Below, piece by piece: positions 16,528-26,393 of a DNA stretch of 64,000 nt. Position 1 is the first letter of the stretch. Every line of letters starts with the position of its first letter. Under the pieces are notes generated by a model. It was not told the DNA's origin and ran no database searches. It worked only from the letters and a program-made list of their open reading frames with translations. The position numbers and the translations under genes are program-made. Origin of the DNA: JBQTIY01 sp052387675. Lineage in GTDB: Bacteria > Planctomycetota > B15-G4. Where the stretch lies: assembly GCA_052387675.1 (NCBI GenBank), contig JBQTIY010000001.1, positions 248,001-312,000 of the forward strand, read 5' to 3'.

Positions 16528-18132
16528 TCAGTGCTGCAGCCACTGCTCCAGGGCTCGGCGCTCTGAAAGGCTGAGACGCAGGACGGCCTTGCTGCGACGC
16601 GCGATGATGTCGTCAACGTGGCTGGCCCATTCGTGAGCGCGCATCCAGCGCAACTCCGCCTCGTAGAGCCCGCCGCCGAAGTCGGTGCCGAGCTGCCCGC
16701 CGGCTTGGGCGAGTAGATCGGCGGCTTGCGTGCCATGACGACGCGCAAGACCGGCCAACACGGCGGGCGGCACGTGCGGCCAGGCCGCGGTGAGATTGGT
16801 GAGCAGCGCGGCGAGACGCGCCGGAGCATTGGCGCCGGCCGGCAGGTCGCCGCCGGGCAGCGGAGCAGTGGCCGTCCAGCCGCTGCCCTGCTGGCCGTAA
16901 AGTTCGTCGAGTGCGCGCTCGGCCAGCCGCCGCGCGGTGGTGAGTTTGCCACCCAGAATCGTGAGCAAGGGGGGGCCGGCGTCCGCGCGGCGCCGGCCGT
17001 CCCATTCGATGCGGTACTCGCGCGAGACCTGCGAGGGATTGTCCGCCGCGCGCCCTGTCGCACCGCCCTGGGCGTCAGCGGCGACCAGAGCGCGCATGCC
17101 GCAGAAACTCCAGAGCACGTCGCTGGGCGCGATCGAGCGCCGCAAGAAGCGATTGCTGGCCTCGCAGAGCGCCTGCACTTCGGCGGGCGTCACTTCAGCC
17201 AGGCTCGGCGCCGTGCGCACGACCTCGGTCGTGCCGATGCAGGTGAACTCCTCTTCGAAGGGCATCACGAAGACGATGCGGCGGTCGGGCTGCTGCAGCA
17301 TGTACGCGTGCTCGCCTTGGTAGAGCCGCGGCACAACGATGTGGCTGCCCTGCACGAAGCGCAGGCCGGCGCGCGGCGGCCGTGCGGCGGCGGTGGCCTG
17401 CACGTCCAGCGCCCAAGGGCCGGCGGCGTTGATCACTGCGCGCGCGAGGACTACCTCCAGGGCAGCGGTCGCTGCGGCGGTCGCAGCCGTCGTGCTCGCC
17501 GTGCCGCTCACGGTGCGAGGCGAGCCGGTGGCCGTGCGCCGCAACTCGGCACGCCAGAGCCCGCCCTCGCGGCGCGCCGAGAGGAACTCCGTGCGCGTGG
17601 CGATGCGCGCGCCCAAATCCGCCGCGGCGCGGGCGTTGGCCAGCACGAGGCGCGCGTCGTCGGTGCGGCAGTCGGAATAGAGGTAGCCGCGGCGCCACTC
17701 GGGTCGCAGTGGCTCGCCGAAGGGCGTGCCGCTGAGCGTGAGCGCCTCGCTGACCGGCAGCGTGCGACGGCCGCCGAGGCGGTCGTAGAGCCACAGGCCC
17801 AACCGGATCATCCAGACCGGACGCAATCCTGAGACGTGCGGCATGACGAAGCGCAGCGGCTGCACGAGATGCGGCGCCGTGGACAGCAGCACTTCGCGCT
17901 CGGCCAGAGATTCGCGCACGAGCCGGAAGGCGCCGTGCTCCAAGTAGCGCAGCCCGCCGTGAATGAGCTTGCTGCTCGCCGAGGACGTGCCGCTGGCCAG
18001 ATCGTCGCGCTCGCAGAGCAGCACCGAGTGTCCGCGGCCGGCGGCGTCGCGCGCGAGGCAGGCGCCGTGGATGCCGCCTCCAATGATGAGCAGATCGTAG
18101 ACGCCGTCGGCGGGCGGCCCGGTTGCCTTCAT
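16528..18132 (-). CDS. glpD: Aerobic glycerol-3-phosphate dehydrogenase
   Basis: 534 aa from the ATG at 18132, which overlaps the glpK stop (ATGA). The FAD Rossmann motif is LLIIGGGIHGACLARDAAGRG (about 14-34), then LASGTSSASSKLIHGGLRYLE (substrate-site signature), GLRFVQGSHIVVPR, CIGTTEV and a C-terminal helical domain (LGGKLTTARRLAE, DFGGGLYEAELRWMRAHEWA). It oxidises sn-glycerol-3-phosphate to dihydroxyacetone phosphate at the membrane and passes electrons to quinone. An odd Thr/Ala-rich insertion (TASTTAATAAATAALE, about residue 215) interrupts the substrate domain and may be a surface loop. Part of a YfhO-like/glpK/glpD operon. Confidence 0.93.
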   Translation of the reverse strand: MKATGPPADGVYDLLIIGGGIHGACLARDAAGRGHSVLLCERDDLASGTSSASSKLIHGGLRYLEHGAFRLVRESLAEREVLLSTAPHLVQPLRFVMPHVSGLRPVWMIRLGLWLYDRLGGRRTLPVSEALTLSGTPFGEPLRPEWRRGYLYSDCRTDDARLVLANARAAADLGARIATRTEFLSARREGGLWRAELRRTATGSPRTVSGTASTTAATAAATAALEVVLARAVINAAGPWALDVQATAAARPPRAGLRFVQGSHIVVPRLYQGEHAYMLQQPDRRIVFVMPFEEEFTCIGTTEVVRTAPSLAEVTPAEVQALCEASNRFLRRSIAPSDVLWSFCGMRALVAADAQGGATGRAADNPSQVSREYRIEWDGRRRADAGPPLLTILGGKLTTARRLAERALDELYGQQGSGWTATAPLPGGDLPAGANAPARLAALLTNLTAAWPHVPPAVLAGLARRHGTQAADLLAQAGGQLGTDFGGGLYEAELRWMRAHEWASHVDDIIARRSKAVLRLSLSERRALEQWLQH

Positions 18133-19700
18133 CCGCCCTGCCGGCTGAGCACGCGGCTCACGGCGGCCTGCCAGCCGCCCCAACGTTCCTCGCGCTCGGC
18201 TGCGGTCATGGTGGGTTCGAAACGGCGCTCGCACTGCCAGCGCCGCGCGAGTTCCGCGGGCCTGGGCACGAGTCCGACCTGCTGCCCCGCGAGCAGGGCA
18301 GCGCCCAGCGCCGTGGTCTCCACCAGCGCCGGCCGCTCGACGGGCAAGTTCAGGATGTCGGCCAGGAACTGCATGGCGTAGCCGTTGTGCGCGAGGCCGC
18401 CGTCCACGCGCAGCGCGGCGGGAGCGGGCGCGCCGTCAGCGGCCATGGCCTGCAAGAGTTCGCGCGTCTGAAAGCCCACGGCCTGCAGCGCGGCCGCGGT
18501 GATGTCGGCGGCGGTTGCGTCGCGCGTGAGCCCCAGCACGGCACCGCGCGCCTCGGCATCCCAGTGCGGCGCGCCGAGGCCCACGAAGGCCGGCACGAGG
18601 TGGACGCGACGGCGTGAGTCGGCGCGACGGGCCAGCGCCTCCGACTCGGCCGCGTCGCGAAAGAGCTGCAGGCCGTCGCGCAGCCACTGCACCGTGGCGC
18701 CGGCGGAGAAAATGCTGCCTTCGAGTGCGTAGCGCGTCTGGCCGTCGATGCGATAAGCCACCGTGCTCAGCAGCCGGTGCTGTGAGCGCGGCGGCCGGCT
18801 GCCGACGTTGAGCAGTGCGAAGGCGCCGGTGCCGTAGGTGCACTTGAGCCCGCCCGGCTCCCAACAGGCTTGTCCGATGGCTGCGGCCTGCTGATCACCC
18901 ACCGCGGCAGCGATGCGGATCGGCGCGCCGAAGTGCGCCGAGTCTGTGGTGCCGAAGTCGCCGGCCGTGTCGCGCACTTGCGGCAAGAGCGCGCGCGGCA
19001 CGCCGAAGAGCGCAAGGAGTTCCTCGTCCCAGTCTTGGCGCACGATGTCGAAGAGCGCCGTGCGCGACGCATTTGTGGCATCGGTGAGGTGGAGCGCTCC
19101 GTGAGGCGCGCCAGCACTCTGGCGCCCGACCGTACCTGCGCGCGAGGCCGCCGCTCCAGCTCCCGTCGGGCGCCGGGTGAGCCGGTCGATGAGGAAGCTG
19201 TCGATCGTGCCGCAGGCCAGCTCGCCAGCCGCGGCGCGCGCGCGCGCGCCGGGCACATGCTCGAGCAGCCAGGCGATCTTGCTGGCCGTGAAGTAGGGAT
19301 CGAGCAGCAGGCCGGTGCGCTGCTGCACCAGCGGCTCGTGACCGGCCGCGCGGAGGGCGTCGCAGGCTGCGGCAGTGCGACGATCCTGCCAGACGATCGC
19401 CGGATGGATCGGCCGGCCCGTCGCGCGCTCCCAGAGCAAGACGGTTTCGCGCTGATTGCTCAGGCCCATCGCTGCGACCTGTTCGGCTCGCAGCCCTGCG
19501 TGCGCGAGGACTTCGCGGCAGACCGTGAGCGCGTCCTCGGCAATGCGCTCCGCGTCGTGCTCCACCCAGCCCGGCTGCGGATAACTCTGCGGCAGTTCGC
19601 GCTGCGCCACGCCGTGCAGCACCCCCTCCGCGTCGAAGAGCAGCGCCCGCGTGCTCGTGGTGCCTTGGTCGAGGGCCAGCAAGAACTGCGCTGCGCTCAT
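18129..19700 (-). CDS. glpK: Glycerol kinase
   Basis: 523 aa from the ATG at 19700. FGGY-kinase motifs are present: LLALDQGTTSTRALLFDAEG at the N-terminus, GLSNQRETVLLWERATGRP, AIVWQDRRTAAACDALRAAG, KCTYGTGAFALLNVG and the C-terminal ALRVDGGLAHNGYAMQFLAD. It phosphorylates glycerol to sn-glycerol-3-phosphate for glpD, whose start overlaps this stop. The start lies two bases after the stop of the YfhO-like gene, so all three are probably co-transcribed. A stretch of about 25 residues around AGAAASRAGTVGRQSAGAPH is an Ala/Gly-rich insertion not usual in the family. Confidence 0.93.
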   Translation of the reverse strand: MSAAQFLLALDQGTTSTRALLFDAEGVLHGVAQRELPQSYPQPGWVEHDAERIAEDALTVCREVLAHAGLRAEQVAAMGLSNQRETVLLWERATGRPIHPAIVWQDRRTAAACDALRAAGHEPLVQQRTGLLLDPYFTASKIAWLLEHVPGARARAAAGELACGTIDSFLIDRLTRRPTGAGAAASRAGTVGRQSAGAPHGALHLTDATNASRTALFDIVRQDWDEELLALFGVPRALLPQVRDTAGDFGTTDSAHFGAPIRIAAAVGDQQAAAIGQACWEPGGLKCTYGTGAFALLNVGSRPPRSQHRLLSTVAYRIDGQTRYALEGSIFSAGATVQWLRDGLQLFRDAAESEALARRADSRRRVHLVPAFVGLGAPHWDAEARGAVLGLTRDATAADITAAALQAVGFQTRELLQAMAADGAPAPAALRVDGGLAHNGYAMQFLADILNLPVERPALVETTALGAALLAGQQVGLVPRPAELARRWQCERRFEPTMTAAEREERWGGWQAAVSRVLSRQGG

Positions 19701-19702
19701 GC

Positions 19703-22135
19703 TCAGGATCCAGGCCGCGCAGGAGCGGGCCACGTCACGAGCACCGCCGCCAGCAGCAGGCCCAAGCCGCCGAGCCACCAGCCGAGGCGCACGCTGCGCG
19801 GCGCGTAGTCGAGCTGCAGCGCGCTGCGCTCCGCCGGCAAGTAAACCGCTGTGGCCACGCCGTCGGCGAGGCGCAGCGTCACGGGCCGATCCGGCACCCG
19901 GCTGCTGCGCACGCCAGCCACGGCATCGAGGACGACTTCGGGCTGCGGCGCGACGCCCACTGCCGTCCAGCCGCCATGCAGCGCGAAGGTTTCGGCGAGC
20001 AGCACCCAGCCGCCGGACGGCGGGCCGCGCCGCGGATCGGCCAACCGCGTCACGCTCAGTGACTCGGCGTGCGCGCGCTGCACGGGCAGCATGCGTGGCG
20101 CGCCGCGTTCAGCACAGAGCGCAACCGTGCGCGCCACGACCTGCTGCAGTGCCTGGCGATCCTCCGGCCGCAACGGCCATTGCACGCGCGTGATGCGCGC
20201 CGCGGTGGCCAGCGTGCTTGTGCTCGTGTTGGCGCTCGTGCCCGCGCTCACAGCCGCGCCCGCCGCTTCCTCTACGAACACGATCTCATCGAGGGCGAGC
20301 AGCTCTTCGGGCAGTGGCAACTCACCCCGCGGAAAGCCGACGACCGTGGCCGCGAGCATGGGAAAGGCCGGCGCATCAAAGAGTGCATAGGTCACGGCGG
20401 AGTCGCGGTCGTCGAGCACGGCGATGACGCTGCTCGGCTCCAGTGCACGTGGCCGCGCCCAGGGGTTGTCCAGCACCTCGGTGCCGTCGATGCCCGGCGG
20501 AAAGGCCTGCGAGCCGAAGGGATCCCAGACCTGATCCGGCAAGCCGCGCTGGTGTCCGGTGACGAGCCAGCGCGTGGAGAGCACACCGAGGCGCCGCCAG
20601 CGCGTTTCGTCCCAGAGCGGCGCGCCCTCGCTGCCGTAGGCGTGGCGCTCCAGTGCGAGCGGCCACACATGACCGAGCAGGCCGCCCACAATCTCGAGTC
20701 CGAAGGCGGCCGCCACAAACTGCTCATTGCGCGCGGCCGGCGAGGCGAGGTCCACCTGCATGGCGCGCTCGTCGCGGCGCAGCTTGGCGACGTCGCGCCA
20801 GTTGGGATAGCGCCAGCGCAAAACCTCCGTCAGCGAGGCCGGCTCAGCCAGGATGCGCGTGTGTTCGCCGGACTGCAGCAGCAGCGGCAGGGAACCCAGC
20901 GCGAGGAGCAGTCCCGCCGCCAAGCTGGCGAGGCGTTGACCACGGCAGAGTCGCGCGATGAGCGCGGCTCCGCCCAGCCCGGCCAGGATCGGAAGCGTGG
21001 CGCTCACGAGCACCCAGGCGCGGTCGGCATTGCGAATGCGATCAAAGGGCGGCAGCCAGCTCAGCGCGGCGTGCGCAGGCCCGCCGAAGGCAACGGCCAG
21101 CCCGAGCAGGAGCGCGAGGCTGGCCGCAGCGACGCCCGGCCGGCGCAGCAGCCAGAGCGCGGGCAAAAGCAGCAGCAGCGGCAGGCCGCCCGTGCGCAGG
21201 AGCAGCCGCTCCCACGCCAGACTCAAGGTGAATCCGCCTCCCCCTCCGTCGGACCCGCCCAGCGTGAGACCTTCCAGTACTTCGCTGGAAAGATCACCGC
21301 CGCGACTGCTGCCGGCAGCCCACTCCGCGAAGCCCGCCAGCTTGGCCGCGGCGAGCAAGAGCGCCACGAGCAGAGCGAGGCTGCCCCAGGAGAACGCCCG
21401 GCGCCGCACCGCCGCGCCGCCGCGCAGAGCCTCGACCACGATCCACAGCAGCAGGAGCAGCGCGGTGTAGGCGTAGACGTAGAGCCCGCCGGTGAAGATC
21501 TGCGCCGCAACGAGCAGGGCCAGCGCGCCGGCCGCGCGGCGCGGCCTCTGCCCATGCAAGAGCGCCTCGGTAGCGAGCAGGATCCAGGGAATCAGCGCGT
21601 GCGCCGCGCCGTACATGACCAGATTCCAGGACTCCATGCGCAGGTAGTGAGTGGAACTGAAGATCACGCCCGCCAGCAGCGCGCCGACGAGGACTTGCGT
21701 CTCGTCCGCACCCGAGCTGGGGCCTGCGCCCGGGCCTGCGCCCGGGCCGGCGCGCCGACCCAGCCGCCGCACGAAGAGGAACATGCCCAGCCCGGCCAGC
21801 GAGAGATGCAGCAGCACCGTGAGGTTGATCACGAGCAGCGGCGCGAGGAAGGCGGAGAGAATCAGGACCGGCGCATAGAGCGTGGGCGTTTCGGGGTTGG
21901 CGTGGAAGGGCCCGCCCCCGTTGAGCAGCGGCTGCCAGAGCGGGAGCTGCCCGTGCTCTTGCAGTGAGGAACCCAAGATCGCGAAGCGCGGGTACTGGAG
22001 CTGGGCCGAGTCGTAGCCGTAGAGCAGCGCATCGTCGGAGAGGAACTGCCGGCCGAGCAGCCACGGCAGCAGCGCGGGCACCAGCGCCAGGACCACTGCC
22101 ACCCACCCCAGGCCTGCGCGACTCGGTGCCGTCAT
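19703..22135 (-). CDS. YfhO-like large membrane protein (putative glycosyltransferase)
   Basis: 810 aa from the ATG at 22135. About 11-13 hydrophobic helices fill the first 430 residues, with the YfhO features LPLWQPLLNGGGPFHANPE and ETPTLYAPVLIL in the first periplasmic loop, followed by a long soluble C-terminal part that ends with one more helix (LGWWLGGLGLLLAAVLV). YfhO/GT-C-type proteins are thought to move sugars from lipid carriers onto cell-wall polymers or lipids. It begins the operon containing glpK and glpD, which might hint at glycerol-phosphate-linked envelope chemistry, but this is only context. Gly-Pro repeats near residue 150 are encoded by a short tandem DNA repeat. Confidence 0.7.
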   Translation of the reverse strand: MTAPSRAGLGWVAVVLALVPALLPWLLGRQFLSDDALLYGYDSAQLQYPRFAILGSSLQEHGQLPLWQPLLNGGGPFHANPETPTLYAPVLILSAFLAPLLVINLTVLLHLSLAGLGMFLFVRRLGRRAGPGAGPGAGPSSGADETQVLVGALLAGVIFSSTHYLRMESWNLVMYGAAHALIPWILLATEALLHGQRPRRAAGALALLVAAQIFTGGLYVYAYTALLLLLWIVVEALRGGAAVRRRAFSWGSLALLVALLLAAAKLAGFAEWAAGSSRGGDLSSEVLEGLTLGGSDGGGGGFTLSLAWERLLLRTGGLPLLLLLPALWLLRRPGVAAASLALLLGLAVAFGGPAHAALSWLPPFDRIRNADRAWVLVSATLPILAGLGGAALIARLCRGQRLASLAAGLLLALGSLPLLLQSGEHTRILAEPASLTEVLRWRYPNWRDVAKLRRDERAMQVDLASPAARNEQFVAAAFGLEIVGGLLGHVWPLALERHAYGSEGAPLWDETRWRRLGVLSTRWLVTGHQRGLPDQVWDPFGSQAFPPGIDGTEVLDNPWARPRALEPSSVIAVLDDRDSAVTYALFDAPAFPMLAATVVGFPRGELPLPEELLALDEIVFVEEAAGAAVSAGTSANTSTSTLATAARITRVQWPLRPEDRQALQQVVARTVALCAERGAPRMLPVQRAHAESLSVTRLADPRRGPPSGGWVLLAETFALHGGWTAVGVAPQPEVVLDAVAGVRSSRVPDRPVTLRLADGVATAVYLPAERSALQLDYAPRSVRLGWWLGGLGLLLAAVLVTWPAPARPGS

Positions 22136-22251
22136 GGCGGATGAGTTTAGAGAAAAGTTGGCTGCACGAAATTCTGATTCGGCGCGCAACTCACTCCGCG
22201 CTGGTGCCGACATCACTCGGCCCCCTGCCCTGTCCGCCCTCCGAGAGACTC

Positions 22252-23274
22252 ATGAGTTCACCGCTGCGCTGTGTCCAGGCTGCCCACCTCCGTCTCGATG
22301 CCCCCCTGCGCTGCGGCGATGACGCCGTGCGCGCTCAACTGGCCCGCGCCGCCCGTCAGGCGCTCGTAGACCTCGTGGACCTCTGCCTGGCCGAAGAGGC
22401 GCAGGCGCTGGTGCTCGAAGGCGAGCTTTTCGACATCGAGCGGCTGACGCTCTCCGGTGAAGATCTCTTGGCGCAGCAGCTCGGGCGCCTGGCTGAAGCG
22501 GGCGTGCGCAGCGTGCTGCCGGCCGAGACCGTGCAAAGCGCGCGCGGCGCCTCAATTCGTTGGCCGCGCGCACAGCTCACGCTTTCCGAGGCGGCACCCG
22601 CAGCCGTGCCGGGTCTACCAGGCCTGCCCCGCAACGACGAGTTGCCGCCGCTCTTCGGCCGGCACCACGGCGAGAGCGGCCCGGCCGGCGCGCGCCTGCT
22701 CACGCTGCGCGCCGGTGCGCCGCCTCAGGTCGAGTTTCGCGCCGTGGCACGCGTGACCTGGGCCACGCTCGACCTCAGCGGCGCGCTCAGCGCGCTGACG
22801 GGCCGCGCGGAGCTGCTGCAGGCCGCGCTCGCCGCCTTCGAAGCCCGGCGGACCGAGAGCACCGCAGGCGCGGCCGGCGTCCCCGCCACGCAGTGGATGC
22901 TGCGCGTGCGCCTCGCGGGGCCCTGCCCCTCCGCGGCGGAGCTGGCCGACCCGGCCCTGCTCGCCGAACTGGGCCATGAATTGCAGGCCCGTGCCCAAAC
23001 GGAAGGCGTGCTGCTGGCCGAGTTCCGCGACGAGGGCTTGCACCGGCCAGTCGACGGCGCCGAGGCGCACCGCGGCGCGCCCGATCTCTTGGGCCTCTCG
23101 CTCGAGGTCGTCGAAGAGTTGGCCAGCGACCCGGAGCTACTGCAGCGCCTGGCGCCCGCCACTCTCGGCGGCGCGTTGAGTCCCACGTCGGGCCGCGCCG
23201 AATGGCTCGCGGGCCTGCTGCCAGGTCTGCCGCCAGTCACTGCCGAAGCGCTTCTGCGGAGGAACGACGCTTGA
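22252..23274 (+). CDS. YhaO/SbcD-like subunit lacking phosphoesterase metal ligands
   Basis: 340 aa from the ATG at 22252. It lies immediately before, and is coupled to, a YhaN/SbcC-like ATPase, the position of the YhaO/SbcD nuclease. The N-terminus keeps the shape of that fold (VQAAHLRLDAPLR, LVLEGELFDIERLT) but the usual D-x-H, GDLFD and GNHD ligands read AAHLRLD, GELFD and nothing equivalent to GNHD. The C-terminal half (VRLAGPCPSAAELADP, GVLLAEFRDEGL) matches the capping region of YhaO-type proteins. It is thus probably a structural, catalytically dead partner of the ATPase. The assignment relies strongly on context. Confidence 0.6.
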   Translation: MSSPLRCVQAAHLRLDAPLRCGDDAVRAQLARAARQALVDLVDLCLAEEAQALVLEGELFDIERLTLSGEDLLAQQLGRLAEAGVRSVLPAETVQSARGASIRWPRAQLTLSEAAPAAVPGLPGLPRNDELPPLFGRHHGESGPAGARLLTLRAGAPPQVEFRAVARVTWATLDLSGALSALTGRAELLQAALAAFEARRTESTAGAAGVPATQWMLRVRLAGPCPSAAELADPALLAELGHELQARAQTEGVLLAEFRDEGLHRPVDGAEAHRGAPDLLGLSLEVVEELASDPELLQRLAPATLGGALSPTSGRAEWLAGLLPGLPPVTAEALLRRNDA

Positions 23275-26200
23275 AGTTTTCCACCTTCAATCTGCAAGCC
23301 TTCGGCGGACTCAAGGACCTGCACGCCGAGCACCTCGACGAGCGCGCGCTCTTCGTTTTTCTGGGCGGCAACGAGTCCGGCAAGAGCACGCTGCGCGAGT
23401 TCCTGACCTCCATGCTCTACGGCTTTGCACCCGCCGAGCGCGCCATCCACGACTTCGCGCCGCGCGATGGCAGCGCTCCGCAGGGCTCGGCGCGCTTGGT
23501 GCGCGCCGACGGCGCCGCGCTGGACATCACACGACGCCTGCGCCACGCGCCGCAAGCGCAGTTCGCCGAGGCCGGCGCCGAAGGCCGCGAGCACGGCAAT
23601 CTGCCGCTGCCCGGGCTGGGCGCCGTGCCGCGTGAACTCTATCGGGGCACGCACTCGCTGGGCGCCGCCGACCTCGGCGAACCGGACGAGTCCTGGTGGC
23701 AGATCATCGAGGAACGCCTGCTGGGCGGACGTCCCCCGCGCGACCTCGTCACGGCGCGGGCCGCGCAAGCTGCGCTGGCGCAGCGCCGCCGCCTGCTCTG
23801 GCAGGACCACGGCCGCGGCGACACGCGCGAACGCCGTCTCGCGCTCACGCTGCGCCGCCTGGAACGCGAGCGCAGCGCTGCCGCCACGCGCGGCCGACGC
23901 CTGCTCGAACTGCGCGAACTCATCGCGGGCCGCTGCTGGCACATCCAGGCCACGCAGGAGCAACTCCTGGAGATCCAGGCGCGCTTGCGGCGCGTGGAGC
24001 GCCTGCTCCCAGTGCTGCGCGCGCTCGATGAGATCGAGGGGCTGCGCCGCAGCTCCTCGGAGCGGCTGCAGCGCGATGACTTGCCCGAAGAGGCGCGCGA
24101 ACTCCTCGCCGCGCGGCGCGAATCGGCCGCTCAGGCGCAGGCGGCTGCGCAGACCGCCGAGCAGAGCCTCGCCGAGCAGACCCGCGCCGCCGCTCTGCCG
24201 GCCGCCGAATCAGCGGTGTTGGCCGTCGAAGACGAGCTGCGCGAACTCATCGCCGAAGCCGCGGTGCACCATCAGGATGTGGTCCACGTCAACGATCTCG
24301 ACCGCGAGGGCGATGCCCAGCGCGCGCTCTTCGACGAGCGGGCCACGCAAGTCTTCACGCGCGGGCTCGAAGCGGCCGAGCGAGACACGCTCTTGCGCCT
24401 GCGCCCCACCGAACTGGCCGCGCATTGCAAGGCCTGGGAGGACGCCCGCCGCCGGCCCGAACTCGCCGCTCAGGACGTGGCTCACGCCCAGCAGTTCGTG
24501 AAGGCCGCCGAGACGGACCTGGATGTGCTCGGCACGGTGGACGCCGAGCGCAAACTGCGCTCCCGCGAGGAGGGCCTGCGCGGTCTGCAGGCCAAGGAAG
24601 ATCTGCTCAAGGCGCTGCGCCGCGACATCGACATGGCCAAGGCGCAGGCCACGCGCGCCAGCGCCAAACTCAAGGCGGCGCGCGGCAATGCTCCGCTGCT
24701 GCGCGGCGTGGGCCTCATCACGGCGGCGCTCGCCGTCGGCCTCACCCTGCTCACCGGCGGCTCGACGGCCTATGTGCTGCTGGGCAGCGTTGCGGGGGCT
24801 CTGCTGATCGGCGGCGTGCTGGCTCTGCGCGGATTGCGGGGCCAAAACTCCCAGCACCCCGATGAAGTGCGCGCCGACGCCCAAGCCCGCGAATGCGCAC
24901 GGCTGCGCACCGGCCTGGAACTGGCCGATCACGAACAGGTCACCGCACAGCTCGAGAAGGCGCGCCAGGGTCTGGCCGTCGTCGCGGCGAGGCCGGAACT
25001 CGAGCGCCGGCTCGTCACCGCGCGCCAGCAGCTCGAAAAGCAGCAGGAGCACTTCACACAGGCCGAGCAGCAGTGCGAAGCTGCGGCCCGGCGGGTCGCG
25101 GAGTTTCTGGCCGGACTGCCCATCGTGGCGGCCCGGCTTGCCTCCCCAGGCACGGAACTGCTGCATGACCTCGAAGAGCTGCGCACGCTGCAGCGCGAGC
25201 AGACGCGTCTCTCCGGCGAACGCGAAGCCGTGGCGCGTCGCGTGCGCGAGCGCCAGGCGCGCAGCGTGCGGCTCACCGAACAGCTCGCTCTGCCGTCGAA
25301 CATGGACGCGGCCCCGCTCTGGAACGAGCGCCTGCAGCGTGCGCTCACCGCGCGGCGACAGGCTCAGGATGCGCAGGGCCGCCTGCCGGCGCTCGGCGCC
25401 ACGCGCGACGAGTGCGCGGCCCGGCTGGCGCTGGCGAGCCGCGAGCTCCAGGCGCTCGAGTCCCGGCTCGCGGCCTTGGATCCGGCGCAGCCCACGCCCG
25501 CCGCCGGCTTGGCTTGGCTCGAGCAGGCCCGCGCCTGGCGGGCGCAGGCCAGCGCCCTTGAGCAGGCGCTGCACGAGCGTTTCCCGGACTGGCGCGAGCG
25601 CGGCGAGGAGGCGCGCGCGGCCGTCGCGGCGGGCGAAGTCCTTGAGCTCAGCAGTGCCGATCAGGTGGCCTTGCAGCGACAGCTCGAACAGCTTGAAGCC
25701 GCACTGCAAGCCTTGCGCGCCGAACTGCAGGCGCTGGGAGCGGAACGTGACACGCTGGCCGAGCAGCGCGACCTCGCGGACGTGGACGGCGCCATCGAGG
25801 CACTGCGCGAGGAACGCCAGGAAGTGGCCCGTGCGCATGACCGTCTGGCCCTCGCTGCCGCCGTACTCGGCGAGGCCGAGTGCCGGCGCCGCGAGCGTTA
25901 CGAACCGGCCGTCCTGGGACGGGCCGCTGAACATCTCGCCGCCTTCACCGACGGCGCCTGGACGCGGCTTTCGGTCGAACACGACGAGGGCGGCCGGCGC
26001 CTGTGGGCGCACCCGCGCGGCAGCGCACCGGCCGTCGCCGTCGCGCAGCTTTCGAGTCTGGGCCTGCGCGAACAATGCGGCCTGGCACTGCGTCTGGCCG
26101 CAGCGCAGGCGCTCGATGGCGAAGAGCCGTTGCCACTGCTACTGGACGAAGTCTTCTCGCATTGGGATCCCGAGCGCACCGAGCGCGGCCTGCAGCGTCT

Positions 26201-26393
26201 GGCGGAAGTCGGTCAGGGCGAAGGCCGGCAGATCTTGCTGCTCACGAGCCGCCCCGAGCAGGCCGAGAGCTGGCGCACGCGAGCAGCCGCAGGTGTTTCC
26301 GCACTGCCGGGCTTGCTAGCATCGAGCCCGCGTCCGAGTCGTGCGCGGGCGCACAAGGAGACCAACCTTTGCTCAAGAGTTCCTGGAAAGTGA
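23271..26393 (+). CDS. YhaN/SbcC-like SMC-type AAA ATPase with central membrane hairpin
   Basis: 1040 aa. The TTG at 23271 overlaps the previous stop (TTGA) and has GGAGG eight bases upstream; homology starts exactly there (LKFSTFNLQAFGGLKDLHAE). Walker A is LGGNESGKST (about 31-40); Walker B is LPLLLDEVFSHWDPE near residue 955, preceded by a signature-like SSLGLREQCGLALRLA. Between are long coiled coils rich in Ala, Arg, Glu and Gln. Two membrane helices (GLITAALAVGLTLL, VLLGSVAGALLIGGVLAL, about 478-515) interrupt them, as in YhaN-type proteins. It should bind DNA ends or structures at the membrane with its partner. A potential alternative start is an upstream ATG at 23202, but it lacks homology. 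Confidence 0.85.
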   Translation: MKFSTFNLQAFGGLKDLHAEHLDERALFVFLGGNESGKSTLREFLTSMLYGFAPAERAIHDFAPRDGSAPQGSARLVRADGAALDITRRLRHAPQAQFAEAGAEGREHGNLPLPGLGAVPRELYRGTHSLGAADLGEPDESWWQIIEERLLGGRPPRDLVTARAAQAALAQRRRLLWQDHGRGDTRERRLALTLRRLERERSAAATRGRRLLELRELIAGRCWHIQATQEQLLEIQARLRRVERLLPVLRALDEIEGLRRSSSERLQRDDLPEEARELLAARRESAAQAQAAAQTAEQSLAEQTRAAALPAAESAVLAVEDELRELIAEAAVHHQDVVHVNDLDREGDAQRALFDERATQVFTRGLEAAERDTLLRLRPTELAAHCKAWEDARRRPELAAQDVAHAQQFVKAAETDLDVLGTVDAERKLRSREEGLRGLQAKEDLLKALRRDIDMAKAQATRASAKLKAARGNAPLLRGVGLITAALAVGLTLLTGGSTAYVLLGSVAGALLIGGVLALRGLRGQNSQHPDEVRADAQARECARLRTGLELADHEQVTAQLEKARQGLAVVAARPELERRLVTARQQLEKQQEHFTQAEQQCEAAARRVAEFLAGLPIVAARLASPGTELLHDLEELRTLQREQTRLSGEREAVARRVRERQARSVRLTEQLALPSNMDAAPLWNERLQRALTARRQAQDAQGRLPALGATRDECAARLALASRELQALESRLAALDPAQPTPAAGLAWLEQARAWRAQASALEQALHERFPDWRERGEEARAAVAAGEVLELSSADQVALQRQLEQLEAALQALRAELQALGAERDTLAEQRDLADVDGAIEALREERQEVARAHDRLALAAAVLGEAECRRRERYEPAVLGRAAEHLAAFTDGAWTRLSVEHDEGGRRLWAHPRGSAPAVAVAQLSSLGLREQCGLALRLAAAQALDGEEPLPLLLDEVFSHWDPERTERGLQRLAEVGQGEGRQILLLTSRPEQAESWRTRAAAGVSALPGLLASSPRPSRARAHKETNLCSRVPGK

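Noticed and set aside
16276..16566. Open frames across both repeat copies beginning with similar residues (RPRRGLGGAAQTPRR)
   Set aside because: Differences between the copies fall at all codon positions, the frames diverge after the core, and no ribosome site is seen; the similarity follows from DNA identity.
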